DNA of 64,000 nucleotides from Datura wrightii (GCA_035772735.1 JASDFA010000010.1:94508001-94572000), one strand, 5' to 3'. Positions 33,880-46,669 are shown, counted from the stretch's first letter. Numbers and translations are program-made. The notes: generated from the sequence alone by a model not told the origin.

Positions 33880-35095
33880 ATGCCTGTGACAAGGAAGAGG
33901 ACTACAAGGTTGATTGGCACAGCCGTTGGGGAGGGTACTAGTCTCCCTCCAGTGGATCAAAGACACAGGTCAGAGGCTCAGAGTGAATCTCCTGCCCCAA
34001 GTATTACAGTTCCTCCCGCACCAACCAGAGCAATGGCAGATAGACCTCCAGCTCCTCCCGTACCAGCAGTACTTGAGGGTAGTAGAGTGGCAGACCCTCA
34101 AATGCCTGTGGTACCTCCAATTGTTTCGGAAGGACAGGGTCTTGAGGGAGCTGTTCAGCTGATGGCTCGTATAGCCGCAGGTCAAGAGCAATGATTGGAG
34201 GTGGTGGAGAGAAATAGAGGCCAGACAACTGAGAGTTCCAGGGCCCGCGAGATCTTGAGTTTGAGCCCTCCTATATTCACCGGATCATACCCGAGCGAGG
34301 ATCCTCAGGACTTTATCGATCAGACTTATAGGGTGTTAAAGGTGATGCGAGCTACAACGACTGAGGAAGTAGAGTTGGCGGCCTTCAGACTACGTGATGT
34401 GGCCATATTGTGGTAAGAGGCTTGGGCTCGATCTAGAGGACTGATGCACCACCAAATGAGTGGGAAGAGTTCTCCAAGGCCTTCATGCACCACTATCTAC
34501 CCCAGAAGCTTCGACAGGCTCGAGTTGAGCAGTTTTTGCACCTAGAGCAAGGAAGTATGAGCGTGCGTGAGTATTGTCTTTGGTTTAATTCTCTTGCCAG
34601 GTATGCTCCTTATATGGTTTAGACGATGGAGGATAGAGTTCATCGGTTCGTGTTAGGGTTGGGGCTTTATATAGCTCGAGATTGCTTGGGGGTATCTACT
34701 CAGGAGCACATGGACATTTCACAAATTCATGCTTTCTCCTAGAGGGCAGAGGATTTGGTTCATCACTTACGGGATACTCGGAGACAGCAGGAGCAACGAA
34801 AGAGAGCTCGGACTCACAGGGTGACCCAGGGGCTCAGTCATCCAGGAAGTTAGTTAGGCCAATAGGGAGTGCCCCAACTCAGTTTCAGGGACAGAGAAGG
34901 GACCAAGGCCCAGCTCCATCTAGCTCTCGATGATAGGAGTGGGCGGGGCAGAGGCGATAACCATTGCCGCCTTGTCCCCAGTGTGGTAAATCTCATTCAG
35001 TTCAGTTTCCTCAGGGGCAGAATGTATGTTATCGTTGTGGGAAGCCAGGGCACTTTATAAGGGATTGTTCAGATAGGGTCGAGGCGGATTAGGCG
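33880..35095 (+). pseudogene. Element G gag, broken
   Basis: Starts MPVTRKRTTRLIG with a proline-rich N-terminus, then ILSLSPPIFTGSYPSEDPQDFIDQTYRVLKVM, EEFSKAFMHHYLPQKLRQARVEQFLHLEQGSMSVREY and MEDRVHRFVLGLG, all hallmarks of chromoviral gag. A zinc knuckle follows at about 35025-35080 (CYRCGKPGHFIRDC-like). A stop at 34192, another at 34414 and shifts near 34430 and 34680 kill it. The ATG at 33880 is 207 bp after the LTR, equal to the spacing in A and J. Confidence 0.85.
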
Positions 35096-35101
35096 TGATC
35101 A

Positions 35102-37222
35102 GTGGTTGCTTCATCATCATCCGTTCAACCTCCCAGACTTGATCCTCAGCTAGCAACAGGTGGTGGAAGAGATAGAGGGAGACAGGCTTCTAGTTCTGGG
35201 GCAACCCAAAATCGATATTATGCTTTGGGTGTTCGACAAGACCAGGAGGCCTCACCTGATGTTGTTACAGGTACTTTGATTATTTATTCTTGTGTAGTAT
35301 ATGTCTTAATTGATCCTGGTTCTACACTCTCTTATGTCATACCATTAGTTTCTAGTCAGTTTGAGACAGTCCCTGAGTTATTATCTATACCATTTGTTGT
35401 TTCTACACCAATTGGCGAATCTGTGTTAGCTAGACGAGTTTACCGAAAGTGCATAGTGTTGGTATGTGATAGATCAACCTTAGCTGAGCTAGTTGAGATT
35501 AAAATGGTTGATTTTGATGTCATTTTGTGTATGGATTGGTTGGCGGCATGTTATGCTAATGTTTATTGCAGAGTTAAGGTTGTCAGATTCAATTTTCCCG
35601 GCGAGCCAGTCCGGGAATGGCAAGGTGATGCCGCTATGCCTAAAGGTAAGTTTATTTCATACCTTAAGGCTCAGAAGTTGATATCCAAGGGTTGTATTTC
35701 TCACTTGGTTCGTCTAAGAAACTTGGAATGTGAGCCTACGACTCTCCAGTCAATTCCTATTGTAAATGAGTTCCATGAGGTCTTTCTAGAGGATTTCCCT
35801 AGAATTCCTCCTAAAAGGGAGATAGATTTTTCTATTTATCTACTTCCAGGTACTCAGCCTATATTGATCCCTCCTTACAGAATGGCTCCAGCAGAGCTAA
35901 GGGAATTAAAGGAGCAATTGAGAGATCTTTTCGAGAAGGGATTCATTCGACCTAGTGTATCACCTTGGGGTGCACAAGTGCTCTTTGTGTGAAATAAAGA
36001 CGGGTCGTTAAGAATGTGTATCGACTATAGGCAGCTAAATAAGGTTACGATTAAGAATAAGTACCCACTTCCCAGGATTGGTGACCTATTTGATCAGTTA
36101 TCGGGTTCCAGATGCTTCTCAAAGATTGATTTGAGATCCGGGTACCATCAGTTACAGGATAGGGAAGTTGATTTTCCCAAGACTGCTTTTAGGAGTAGAT
36201 ATGGCCATTATGAGTTCTTAGTGATTTCATTTGGTCTTACTAATGCCCCAACAACTTTTATGGACCTGATGAATAGGGTATTTAGGCCTTTTCCTGATGT
36301 ATTTGTAATCGTCTTCATTGATGATATTCTGATTTACTCGCGATCCAAGGTCGAGCATGCAGGTCATTTGAGAGTAGTATTATAGACTCTACAGGAGCAC
36401 AGATTATATGCTAAACTTTCTAAATGTGAGTTTTGGCTAACATTTGTGGCTTTCCTTGGTAATGTAATTATAGCTTAAGGTATAAGAGTGGATAGTCTGA
36501 AGATAGAGGCAGTAAAGACTTGGCCCAGACCCTTCAATCCTACAGAGGTTCATAGCTTTTTGGGGTTAGCAGGTTATTATGATCGATTTGTCGAAGGTTT
36601 CTCTACTATCGCTGCACCATTGACAAAGTTGACTCATAAAGCAGCTAAGTTTTAGTGGACAGAGGCATGTGAGCGAAGTTTTCAGGAATTGAAGGATAGG
36701 CTGACTTCAACACCTGTCCTGACTCTTCCAGAGGGTGTCGAGGGTTATGTGGTCTATTGTGATGCTTTGAGACTTGGGCTAGGTTGTGTTCTGATGCAAC
36801 ACGACAAGGTCATTGCTTATGCCTCTAGAAAGTTGAGGAAGCACGAGCAAAATTATCCAACCCCTGATCTTGAGTTGGCCGTAGTGGTATTTGCATTGAA
36901 AATTTGGCGCCATTACTTATACGGAGTACATGTTGATATCCTCACAGATCATAAGAGCCTCAAGTATTTATTTCAGCAGAAGGAGTTGAATTTACGCCAG
37001 AGAAGGTTGTTAAAATTGCTGAAAGATTATGACGTTGGCATTTTATATCATCGGGGAAAGGCAAATGTTGTAGTTGATGCGCTAAGTCGCAAGTCTATGG
37101 GTAGCTTGAGTCATATTCAGGTTGATAGGATTGAAATGATTAAGGCTCTACGGCAGTTGGCTGACTTACAGATTCGGTTACTGGATGCTGAAGATGGGGT
37201 GTTATTGCCAAAAACACTGTAG
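35102..37222 (+). pseudogene. Element G protease, reverse transcriptase and RNase H
   Basis: Protease (YVLIDPGSTLSYV, active-site D-P-G-S; VDFDVILCMDWLAACYANV) runs straight into reverse transcriptase (PPKREIDFSIYLLP; FEKGFIRPSVSPWGA), with a stop at 35990. Then MCIDYRQLNKVTIKNKYPLP, FSKIDLRSGYHQL, catalytic VFIDDILIYSRS, and RNase H (VVYCDALRLGLGCVLMQHDK; ELAVVVFALKIWRHYLYGVH; VVVDALSRKS). The 296-codon open stretch at 35102-35992 is the longest in the window. Stops near 36384, 36478 and 36652. Confidence 0.9.
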
Positions 37223-37369
37223 AATCATCCTTGGTAGCGGAAGTTAAGCAACGATAATATGATAATGAAGAGTTAGTCTTACTGAGAGGTAGTATACCAT
37301 AACAGAAGCAGAGCCTATTTGATTGTGGACCCGATGGAGTTCTCTGATACTAGGGCCGTCTATTTGTAC

Positions 37370-38666
37370 CTAATGTGGGTGAACTACGAGAACAAATTAC
37401 GAGTGAAGCTCATTATTCTCGATATTCAGTACGCGCAGGTGCCATAAAGATGTATCATGACCTGAGGAATCTATATTGGTGGAATGGCACGAAAAAGGAC
37501 ATCACCGGTCTTGTGACTTAGTGTCCCAATTGCCAACTGGTAAAGGTTGAGCACCAGACGCCTGGAGGTTTGGTGCAGGATATAGAAATTCCAGCCTAGA
37601 AGTGGAAGGTGATTAATATGGATTTTATTACAGGATTGCCTAGAACGAGCAGGAAGCATGATTCTATCTGGGTAATAGTTGATAGATTAACTAGATCAAC
37701 TTACTTCTTGCCAGTTAAGACCACATATGCTGCAGAGGATTATGCTAGGCTTTATATACGAGAGATAGTTCGCCAACATGGCGTCCCTTTGTCCATTATT
37801 TCTGATAAAGGTGCTCAGTTCACAGCAAACTTCTGGAAGTCTTTCCAGAAAGGCCTGGGCACTCAGGTAAGCCTCAGTACCGCATTTCATCCTCAGATAG
37901 ACAAACAGGCTGAACGCACCATTCAAATGCTTGAAGACATGTTGCGTGCCTGTGTTTAAGATTTTGGCGGAAGCTGGGATGATCATGTTTCCTTGATTGA
38001 GTTCGCCTATAATAACAACTACCAGGCAAGTATTCAGATGGCTCTATACTAAGCTTTATATGGGCAAAAATGCAGGTCACCAGGGGGCTGGTTTGAACTC
38101 AGTGAGGCAGAGTTATTAGGGCCAGACTTAGTGCAGCAAGCTATTGACAAGGTGAAACTTATTAGAGATCGACTTCAGACAGCCTAGAGCAGGCAGAAGT
38201 CTTATGCAGATGTACACCATCAACCGCTGGAGTTTGTTGTTAATGATTTGGTCTTCCTGAAAGTGTCACCTATGAAAGGAGTTATGCTATTTTGCTGAAA
38301 AGGCTAGCTTAGTCTTAGATATGTTGGGCCCTACAGAGTTATTCGCAGGATAGGAAAAGTGGTGTATGAGTTGGAGTTGCCACCAGAGTTAGCAACAGTC
38401 CACCCTGCATTTCATGTATCGATGTTGCGGAAGTGTATAGGAACCCAACTTGTGTTATGCCTATCGTTGATGTCCGAATTTCTGAGGAGATGACCTACAC
38501 CGAGGTTCCAGTTGCTATTCTTGACCGGCAAGTCAGGAAACGTCAAACCAAAGAAGTCGCCTCAGTTCAAGTATTATGGAGAAGTAATAACATCGAGGAA
38601 GTGACTTGGGAGGCTGAGGAGGAAATGAAGAATAAATATCATCACCTATTTGTGATGTCGACGTGA
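37370..38666 (+). pseudogene. Element G integrase and chromodomain
   Basis: Zinc-binding CPNCQLVKVEHQTPGG near 37520-37570, core with WVIVDRLTRS, SIISDKGAQFT and DKQAERTIQMLED (D, D and E all present), LIEFAYNNNYQAS, C-terminal VNDLVFLKVSPMKGV, then HPAFHVSMLRK and chromodomain (AILDRQVRKRQTKEVASVQVLW; EVTWEAEEEMKNKYHHLF). Stops at about 37500, 37957, 38050, 38187 and 38296. In living relatives the chromodomain targets integration to marked heterochromatin. Confidence 0.87.
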
Positions 38667-38753
38667 CGTTAAGGTATGTGTTTGATACTTAAGTTACTGA
38701 GTATCTATTTTGATGCATATTAAGTGAAATTTATTTCCATTCGAGGACGAATG

Positions 38754-38770
38754 TTCCTAAGGGGGGAGAA
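38754..38770 (+). other. Element G polypurine tract
   Basis: CCTAAGGGGGGAGAA directly before the 3' LTR, preceded by CGAGGACGAATGTT. Confidence 0.85.
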
Positions 38771-41535
38771 TATAACACTCTGAAAATTTTTTGGTGATTA
38801 TTTTATTTTCTATGCTAGGTTAGGGAAAGTACGGGTTGTATATTGGTCGTAGGTGACAAGGGAAATGTGTATGATCAAAAAACCAAAGAGTATGTGACGT
38901 TCATAAGTAAGGGTCAACTTTAAATGACCATATCTCCCAATATATAATGTATTAGAAGCCCTACGACCTATCAAATTAAAGGTATTTGAGTCTAGTTTTT
39001 AGAAGATCAAACCTCTTGTCAATCGAAGTTCCGAGTAAGAAGTTATGGGCATTTTACCGAACCATCGCGAGCGGTGACGCGGGCATGACGCCCTAGCGCC
39101 TCCACCGCCTTATTTACTTAAAATTATATTTTTCAATTGTAGAAAACATTTCAACCTAAATCTAAATCGACCAGCTTGCTAAGGATTCCATTTCTCTCTC
39201 AATTCCAGCAGCTAGGAAAAAGAAAATCAAGGAGGAACATCAAGCAAAGTTCAAGAAAATCACAAGATAAGTTGAGATTACCTTGCCAAGTATGTTAGGG
39301 TCTGTTTTGGAGCTCGTTTTGGCAAGGTTTTGAAGAAGTTTTTATGTGTTTCAAAATATTTTTGGACTGCCTATATATCCATCTTTGAGTAGGTGTTGAA
39401 ATCAGGAGAAAAGGTAAGGATTTTACCACTTTTAAACCTCTCAAATTGCAAAGCAAAAATATGGAAATTGGCAGCAAATTGAACTGCCGATGGACTGTTT
39501 GTTAGCTGAGTTTTGATCATTTTCCTTAGGCTTTATTGCTGTTTCGTTTTCTAGAATTATACTTCATATTGAGGGGTAGAATCACAAAAAAAACTAAGGT
39601 AAAATTTCCTCTGTTTTCTCCCTCAAAAGTTAGTGAAAATTAGTTGAGAAAATGGCTAAATGTTGTTGATGCTGCCGTGTGTTGTTGTTGCTATTTTGAT
39701 TGCCTCTGATTAGTTATGTTGGCTGAATTTTTTTGATATAGATTAAGCTTGTCTTCGGCCTATAAACCACTGGATTAAGGAGGTTGAAGGTTTATCATAG
39801 AGATAGGAAATCGGCTATAGAAAAGTTCATCCGAGAAAGGTATGTAAGGCCCCCATCTATCATTCTTTTAAGCACGATTCGTGTGTTGTGAATAAAATGA
39901 GACAGAAACCTATTTAAAATTCTTGAGGCAGTATGTTAAGCTTCATTTGATCTTTAAAGTCCCATGTTTTATTGAGGATAAATGTTAAGATAATGCCTAG
40001 CCGAAGTGAGACACCTAAAGTGTGATATTGTGTTGACTGATGACGTACTTGTACATGGAGTTGGAGAACCCTCAGCGTGGGCATTGTTAGCTGGTCCTAC
40101 TGTATGTCATGTGTATATATATGTGATGTTAAATGTTTTTAAAGGTCTGGTTTCTAACTGAAATTGGTGAAAGAGCCGAGATGAGGACGTGTAAACGATT
40201 TTAAGCCACGTAAAGACGTCGCAAGATATTGAGGGTAAACGAGCTTACCAGATTAGGATTACCTAATTATTGTTTTCCTTTATCTTATGTGTATGTTATG
40301 AAATATTTCAGGCCAAGGGGAGGTTTCATAATCCCTTTCCCTTAAGCAGAACAACAAGCTAGCGAGTTTCTGAGCTCTATCGTCCCTTGGAGACAATCTA
40401 TAAATTTTCTTTAAACTCTTAGGTTATCCGTAGTTCCTTATGATTTATACAAGTTTTTAATACATGCATTTAAGTTCTATTTTCTAGCTTTACACGTTAT
40501 ATGTACTCAGTTCCAGTTATGCATTACGAAGGAGGCCTATGCAGGCCACATGATTAGTATTCGTCATTTCTATGTTGTATGTATTTAGCTGGTCCAGTAT
40601 AAGCCATATCGGCTCCATTTTTGATTTTGTCTAAGCTTTATTGATTTTACCATGGTGTGGTACACAGGCTGGAGGTCTTGTAATTTTACCCTGGTGTGGT
40701 ACACCGACTGGACGGAGTTTACCCAGATATGGTACATCGGCTAGAGGCATTTTTATTTTTACCCTGGTATGGTACACCGGCTGGAGGCATTTTTATTTTT
40801 ACCCTGGTATGGTACACTGGCTGGATGGATTATATATATATTTTATGGTCGGTTGTCTGCTGGCATGTCAGTTATAGTCTTTGTTGTGCATTAGATGGTT
40901 GCATTTATACTTCAATAATGAGTTATTTTCAGATTTCTGTTTTCAGAATTTCGGGTTGTTATTACTCCTTATTTCTGTCCTAGTTATCATTTTTATCTTA
41001 CATTTTTATGGTTTTCAGCCTTACATACCTGTACATTTTATTCGTACTGATGTCCCTTCATCTTGGGATCCTTCCTACAATCGTGCTGCAGGTACATGCC
41101 GAGGCTCAGATCATCGAACGTAGTAGGAGACAGACTTTAGCAGAATAGTGGTATGCTTCTCTCTTCCAGGAGCAATGTCCTAGTTTGGACTATTTTCAGT
41201 TTTGTCTACAACATGGGTAGGCCGGGACCCTGTCCCGTGCATTTTAGTTTGTTTACTCTATAGAGGCTGATGTGGACTAGTTTGTAAAGTAGTGTGGGTT
41301 GTGTAGTCATATACGTTTTTCATTGCCGTGCTTATCTTTATTGTAGCCTTGTCGGCATTGTAGATTGCATATTTATAATTGTCAAGGCATTATTGGCCCA
41401 GTATTTATCTTGGTTGGTTGTGACAGGTGGCTTTGTCAGCCTTAGTGTTACATTTATAGATGCTATGTAGCCGGCTTCTCCATCGACCATGAATCGAGTT
41501 CCAGTTGCAGCCTACCCTAGTGCTGGGGCGTGACA
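38771..41535 (+). repeat. Element G 3' LTR with second minisatellite copy
   Basis: 2765 bp, begins TATAACACTC, ends GGGGCGTGACA. It holds the same five minisatellite units at about 40649-40835, so the array predates this insertion. Inverted repeats in several units have lost one base pair here. Confidence 0.9.
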
Positions 41536-41540
41536 TATAA

Positions 41541-42363
41541 GTTGTTCGATATGCCCACAATGCATCATCAAGCCTCCTAGACCAATCTGTCTTACTAGTA
41601 TTCATCATTTTTTCCAGAATAGTCTTCATCTCCCTATTAGACACTTCTACCTGCCCACTTGATTGATGATGGTAAGGTGTTGCCATCTTATGCTTCACAC
41701 CATATTTTTCCAGTAGAGTTCTAAAGAGGTGGTTACAAAAGTGTGATCCACCATCACTAATGATTGCTTTGGGAATACCAAACCTAGCGAATATGTGCTT
41801 CCACAAAAATGTTGTGACGCTTTTTCCTTTATCGTTAGAAAGTTCAATAGCCTCCACCCATTTGGAGACATAGTCAATAGCCACAAAGATGTATTTCATC
41901 CATATGAGCTAACCAGTGGGCCCATGAAGTTAATACCCCATATATCGAATAACTCTACTTTCCGGATAGGGGTTAATGGTAGCTCATGCTTACGAGAAAT
42001 GCCACCTTGCCTTTAGCACTGATCACATGAATTGGCATAATCATAAGCATCTTGGTGGATAGAGGGCCAACAATACCTGCATTGTAAAAGTTTGTATTCA
42101 GTTTGGATACCACTATGATGACTCCCTATTAGGGACGAGTGGCATGCCTCTACAATGCTCAACATCTCTAACTCGGGCACACAACTCTGAATCAACCCAT
42201 CTACATCAATGTGGAATAGATATGGATCATCCACATAGTATCTCTGACTATCAAACAGGAACTTCTTCCTTTGCTGGGGCGCCATGTCTGCTAGAATCAT
42301 GTTATTCACCAAATAATTTGCATAGTCAGCAAACAAATGGGTCAAATCTTGGGATGTAGCCAA
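41541..42363 (-). pseudogene. Element T integrase, zinc-binding and core domains
   Basis: Minus strand: zinc region with H-H-C-C pattern (ACHSSLIGSHHSG...CDQC, 42013-42200) and core (FVAIDYVSKWVEAIEL; AIISDGGSHFCN; HHQSSGQVEVSNREMK) with D, D and E in place, ending at ALWAYRTTYM just before the G insertion. A stop lies between the two ORFs near 42010. The upstream VTSQDLTHLFADYANYLV-type linker is typical of Tat/Athila. Confidence 0.88.
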
Positions 42364-43695
42364 TACCTATTCGTATGGGAAAGAATCATTGATATCAATC
42401 TCATCTTTTTCTCTAGCCTTAGATTCTAGTTTGGAAAAGTGATCGGCCGCCTTATTTTATGTTCCTTTTTGATCTTTCACCTCAAATTCAAATTCTTGGA
42501 GCAATAATGCCAATCTAATCAGCCTGGATTTAGCATCCTTTTTATAAATCATATACCTCAGGGCAACATGGTCTGTATGGACAATTACCTATGTTCTAGG
42601 AAAATATGCTCGATACTTTTCAAATGCAAAGACTACTGCTAGTAGCTCCTATTTAGTGGCTTTGTAGTTCTTTTAAGTTTTATTAAGTGTTTTACTAGAA
42701 TAATAGATAGGGTGAAAAATCTTCACTCTCAGTTGGCCCAGGAAAGCACCAAGAGCCACCCCACTAGCATTGCACCTCGAATGGGAGAGACCAATCTGAC
42801 GCTATAATAGGAGCAGTGGTGAGTTTCTCCTTCAGGCATTCAAAGGCCTTTAGATATGCCTTATCAAATATGAACTTCACCTCCTTCTCGAGCAGTTTGC
42901 ATAGTGGTTGTGCAATTTTTCAAAAGTCCTTCATGAACCTCCTACAGAATCCTGCACGCCCTAAAACTTCTGACCCCCTTTACAGAAATAGGCAATAGCA
43001 ACCCAGCTATTACTTCAATCTTCTCCTTGTTGACCTCTATCCCCTTTCTAGAGATTTTGTTAGCCAGCATTATTCTTTCTTTTTCCATGAAGTGAAATTT
43101 CTCCCAATTTAAGACCAGATTAGGTTCTTCACATTTGTTCAACAATTTTCTCAAATGCTTGAGGCAGGATTCAAATGATTCACCCACAACTGAGAAGTCA
43201 TCCATAAATACCATGATGGTATCCTCTACCACATCTAAGAATATCGATATCATACAACACTGGAATGTGGGTGGTGTGTTACACAACCCAAAGGGCATTC
43301 TTCGAAAAGTGAATGTTCCATATAGGCAGGTGAAGGTAGTCTTCTCTTTGTCTTCCGGGGCTATAGAGATCTGATTGTACCCCGAATAATAATCAAGAAA
43401 ATAGTACCAGCCTCTACCTGCCAACTTGTCAAGTATCTAATCCATGAATGGCATTGGAAAATGGTCCTTCTAGGTCCACTAGTTGAGCTTTCAGTAATCC
43501 ATGTATACACGCCAACATGTGGCTGGTCTTGTCGGTATCAACTTATTTTTTTCATTGGGTACCACTATTATCCCACCTTTATTTGGAAAACATTATACCA
43601 GACTTATTCACTTGTTATCCGCAATTGGGTAGACTACACCGGCGTCTAGCCACTTCATACTCTCATTCTTCACTACTTCTCACATTGGTGGGTTT
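42364..43695 (-). pseudogene. Element T reverse transcriptase and RNase H, broken
   Basis: Minus strand: FLDYYSGYNQISIAPEDKEK, TFRRMPFGLCNTPPTF and the catalytic MDDFSVVG (Tat/Athila form of the Y-x-D-D motif), then VLNWEKFHFM. RNase H is recognisable through stops between 42400 and 42780. The N-terminal fingers are degraded near 43440-43690. Confidence 0.82.
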
Positions 43696-43697
43696 AG

Positions 43698-44126
43698 TCA
43701 TCGCTGGTGCTCTATACTTGGTACATAATTCAGCTTGAGTTGGATTTTATGGGTGCATATTCCTAGAGGGATCCCGATGATGTCAGTGTTGGTCCATCGT
43801 ATTGCCTTTTTATGTTTTTTCAATACTCCAGCCAAAGCTTCTACCTGCCAGTCTATCAAGTAGGTTGTAATAATTATTGGCAAGGTGTTGCTTTCTCCTA
43901 ATAATTGATATTTTAGATGGGGAGGTAATGCCTTAAGCTCATGAATTGGTGGTACCTCTACTGATGGTTTTGCTGGAGGGGTTGCATGATTCTTTATGTC
44001 AAGGTCTAACTTTTTTGGTCTGAAGTTATACGACCGCTCTAGAGCATTTACCAATGTTGTGTACCCCAGTACTCCTTCTCCCTCATAATTCATCAAGACG
44101 ACTGCTAGTTTATCAATATTCATCAT
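43698..44126 (-). pseudogene. Element T protease/RT linker segment
   Basis: Minus strand ORF with VPPIHELKALPPHLKYQLLG, TLPIIITTYLIDWQVEALAGVL, KKAIRWTNTDIIGIPLGICTHKIQL, the stretch just before reverse transcriptase in Tat/Athila elements. Only about 185 bp separate this ORF from the primer site, so gag and most of protease are deleted. Confidence 0.82.
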
Positions 44127-44290
44127 CTCTCCCCTTGGCCACGAGTAGCCTCTTGTATTCCATCTAGGTTCTCACACAGGTGGTTGTTGAGGTGAAGCTT
44201 CCTTGCTATCTCATTAATGAATCAAGGAAGAAAAAGAAATAACAACTAAAAGTTAAGTACAAGCAATTAATCTATTCTTAAGCCGTATTC

Positions 44291-44309
44291 CCTGGCAACG
44301 ATGCCATTT
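44291..44309 (-). other. Element T primer-binding site (tRNA-Asp type)
   Basis: Minus strand reads TGGCATCGTTGCCAGGGAA immediately after the LTR end TTATCA and an A-rich gap. It is a two-base variant of TGGCGCCGTTGCCGGGGA, the same primer class as element B. Confidence 0.75.
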
Positions 44310-44675
44310 TTTGATAACCCTCAAACTCACACTCCTAATAAAGTATGAAGCAGATGTTGTCAATAAAGAATCCAACAAAGGTTGGGGTCGAACCCATAAG
44401 GAATATGTTAAGATATAGACTTGTTACACCACGTAAGTTTTCGTCATTTAACCGAGGTGATTGTACGTATGTTGAGAGTTTTGGATTACGATGCATATGA
44501 AAAAGGACCTGTGGAATGAATGCGTGTGCGCGGATCAAGCAAATTGGAGGAAAGAGACCGGAGGTAGTCCACAAGGGGCGGCAAGTCACGGACTGCCCTC
44601 CCCCTGAAGGGGTGGTGCATCGCACCCCTATACTATTAATATGGGAGGTGTGTCGTACTCCCCTCCATTTCCTCC

Positions 44676-44683
44676 TATAAATA
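44676..44683 (+). promoter_or_regulatory. Probable TATA box of LTR H
   Basis: TATAAATA just downstream of a GC-rich cluster with imperfect inverted repeats (AGTC-ACG-GACT near 44589; GGGGTG...CACCCC near 44618-44638). Confidence 0.5.
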
Positions 44684-46526
44684 TTGTTTTAAGTGTGAAG
44701 CTGATTTCATTTGAAAATATTTCCCAAAATTAGACCCACGACCATATGAAGGGTCCTCTCAACTTTTCGTCAGTTTTTCACCGATTTACACCGTTAAACT
44801 CCATCCAAATGCAAATTTCATCTTAAATAAGAAGTTCTAGGCCTATGAAAACCATACTTGCAGAGTTAATTCTTGGAAATTCACTCAGAGTACTAGAACC
44901 CCGCTAAGTAAAGTTTGTCGAAATTTATTCAAATTGAGTCCTAAGTGCCTACAGGAAATAGGCAAGCATTTCTTCATTCTAAACTCTCGAGAAATTGTGA
45001 GTTTTCGGCCAAATTGAGCAATGTTGAATTGTAGTCTATGTTCCATGAAAGTCAGTGGTGTTTGTCAACTCCTATGTAGCCTTATTTTCTCAGCGTAAAG
45101 GTTGCAAGTAAGTGGAATTACTGTCTCCAGGTGGGAAACTTTTTGATCAACGAAAGTCGGCATTTGAGGTATATTAAGGTTTATCCCTTCGACAAGTTAT
45201 TCTCATCATGTAATGATACGACCTATGTTCTTGAACGTATATAATTATCCTATATGTTGTAATTAGCTGCTACTAGTAGATAAAAATTATGTAGGTTGTG
45301 AGTAGCTGCTGCCAATAGATAATGATTCTATATGTTGTGTTTAGCTTCTAAAAGATGTATTGAGAGTAGATTGCAGTATCCCTTGTTGAGTAAAAGTATG
45401 TTAAGTGTGACTCATATTAGAAGCATCATAGTAACTCCTATGTTCTTCTGTTCAACATATTAGTAGAATTCTTATGTTTTGCTGTCATGCCAAGGCCTTA
45501 GAAGTTTACGATTAGCTGTTGGGCCTGATTAGATAAGTTGGACAGCATAGGGTGCAACTGGGCAATATAAATTTCAGTTTGACGCCTGTGTTGTCAGTAA
45601 AGCTCTTGTAGAGACTGTTGGTGTGACGCCTCTAGGGCCAGAATTTAAATAGGATGGTTTGACCCTAGAGTCGGCGGCACCAGGGTTTCCTAGTGAACTG
45701 AGTGACAGCCTGCCATCTAGTTAAATACTGTCAGTGACTGTTCATTCTAGTCTACTTAGTGCTTGTCATATAGGTCACCAGGAAGTCATATGAAATCTGA
45801 ATAGACCAATTTAATGTCTAAGGGACTAGAACCATAGTAGTACAGTATTACCTTCAAGCTAAGAATTACAGTAAGCTACCTGTGGAAGGTTAGGGCTGAT
45901 TGCTCAGGAGCATGTCCGATTAGTAGCAACCCAACATTTGTTCTAACTGAGGGAACTTAACGGTTGGTCTTTTGCGACCTTAGTGTTAGCTTATTAACTA
46001 TCGTTGTCCTAGCATGACATTCGGAGTATTGTTAGGCCACTCTAGACCTTACTCTATTCTATCAAGCCCATTAGAGATCGTGATCACTGCCAGGACCCTG
46101 GGTTCAAGTGTAGGCACACAGATTCTGCCCATTGATAGTTATGTAGACCAGTCTAGGGGCGAGTAAGAGTAGCAGTCGCGTTAGGACTAAGGGGCCAGAT
46201 ATGCCTTTTGAGTGATTAGGTTTATAGATTTTAACCTAGTGTCCCTAGTTGGGATAGATTGTATTTTGTACTGCCTCTCTCCATGAATAGCTAATAGGTT
46301 GCTAGATGTACGAACTACTTATGGAGCTATAAATCACTTACAGATCTACGATGCTTCTATAAACACCTCCGGGGCTATAGATTGCTTATGGATCTATAAC
46401 GCTGCATTACTTACAGAACTTCTGATTGGCCTATGGGACCATATTGAAGTCTATTTACTTGTGGATTTCTTCTATGTTGTAGTGGCATTACAAACCCTTC
46501 ATAGATCCTCATGTTATTGAGTTACA

Positions 46527-46669
46527 GTTACAGGGGCGAAAAGGCCATATTCAGTTACAGGAGCCCATATGGCTCATATTCAGTTATAGGAGCCTCGATT
46601 GCTCATATATAGTTACAGGAGCCCAGACAACTCATATAGAATCACAACGAGCCAGATGGCTCAGATACA
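46527..46669 (+). repeat. Five-unit minisatellite in LTR H
   Basis: Units of 27, 29, 29, 29 and 29 bp starting at 46527, 46554, 46583, 46612 and 46641, built on GTTACAGGAGCCCATATGGC. The second unit contains a perfect inverted repeat GAGCC-CATAT-GGCTC; others keep the GAGCC arm with decayed partners. Confidence 0.85.

Larger units (their letters stand above)
30920..41535 (+). mobile_element. Element G: Tekay/Del-type chromovirus, full length but dead
   Basis: 10,616 bp with LTRs 30920-33672 and 38771-41535, Met-type primer site, gag, protease, reverse transcriptase, RNase H, integrase, chromodomain and polypurine tract, flanked by identical TATAA (30915-30919 and 41536-41540). The first base pair of the LTR is TA in both copies instead of TG, so the change predates insertion or was copied. 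It interrupts the T integrase between the core and the PYQLVYGK segment. All genes have stops or shifts. Confidence 0.92.
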
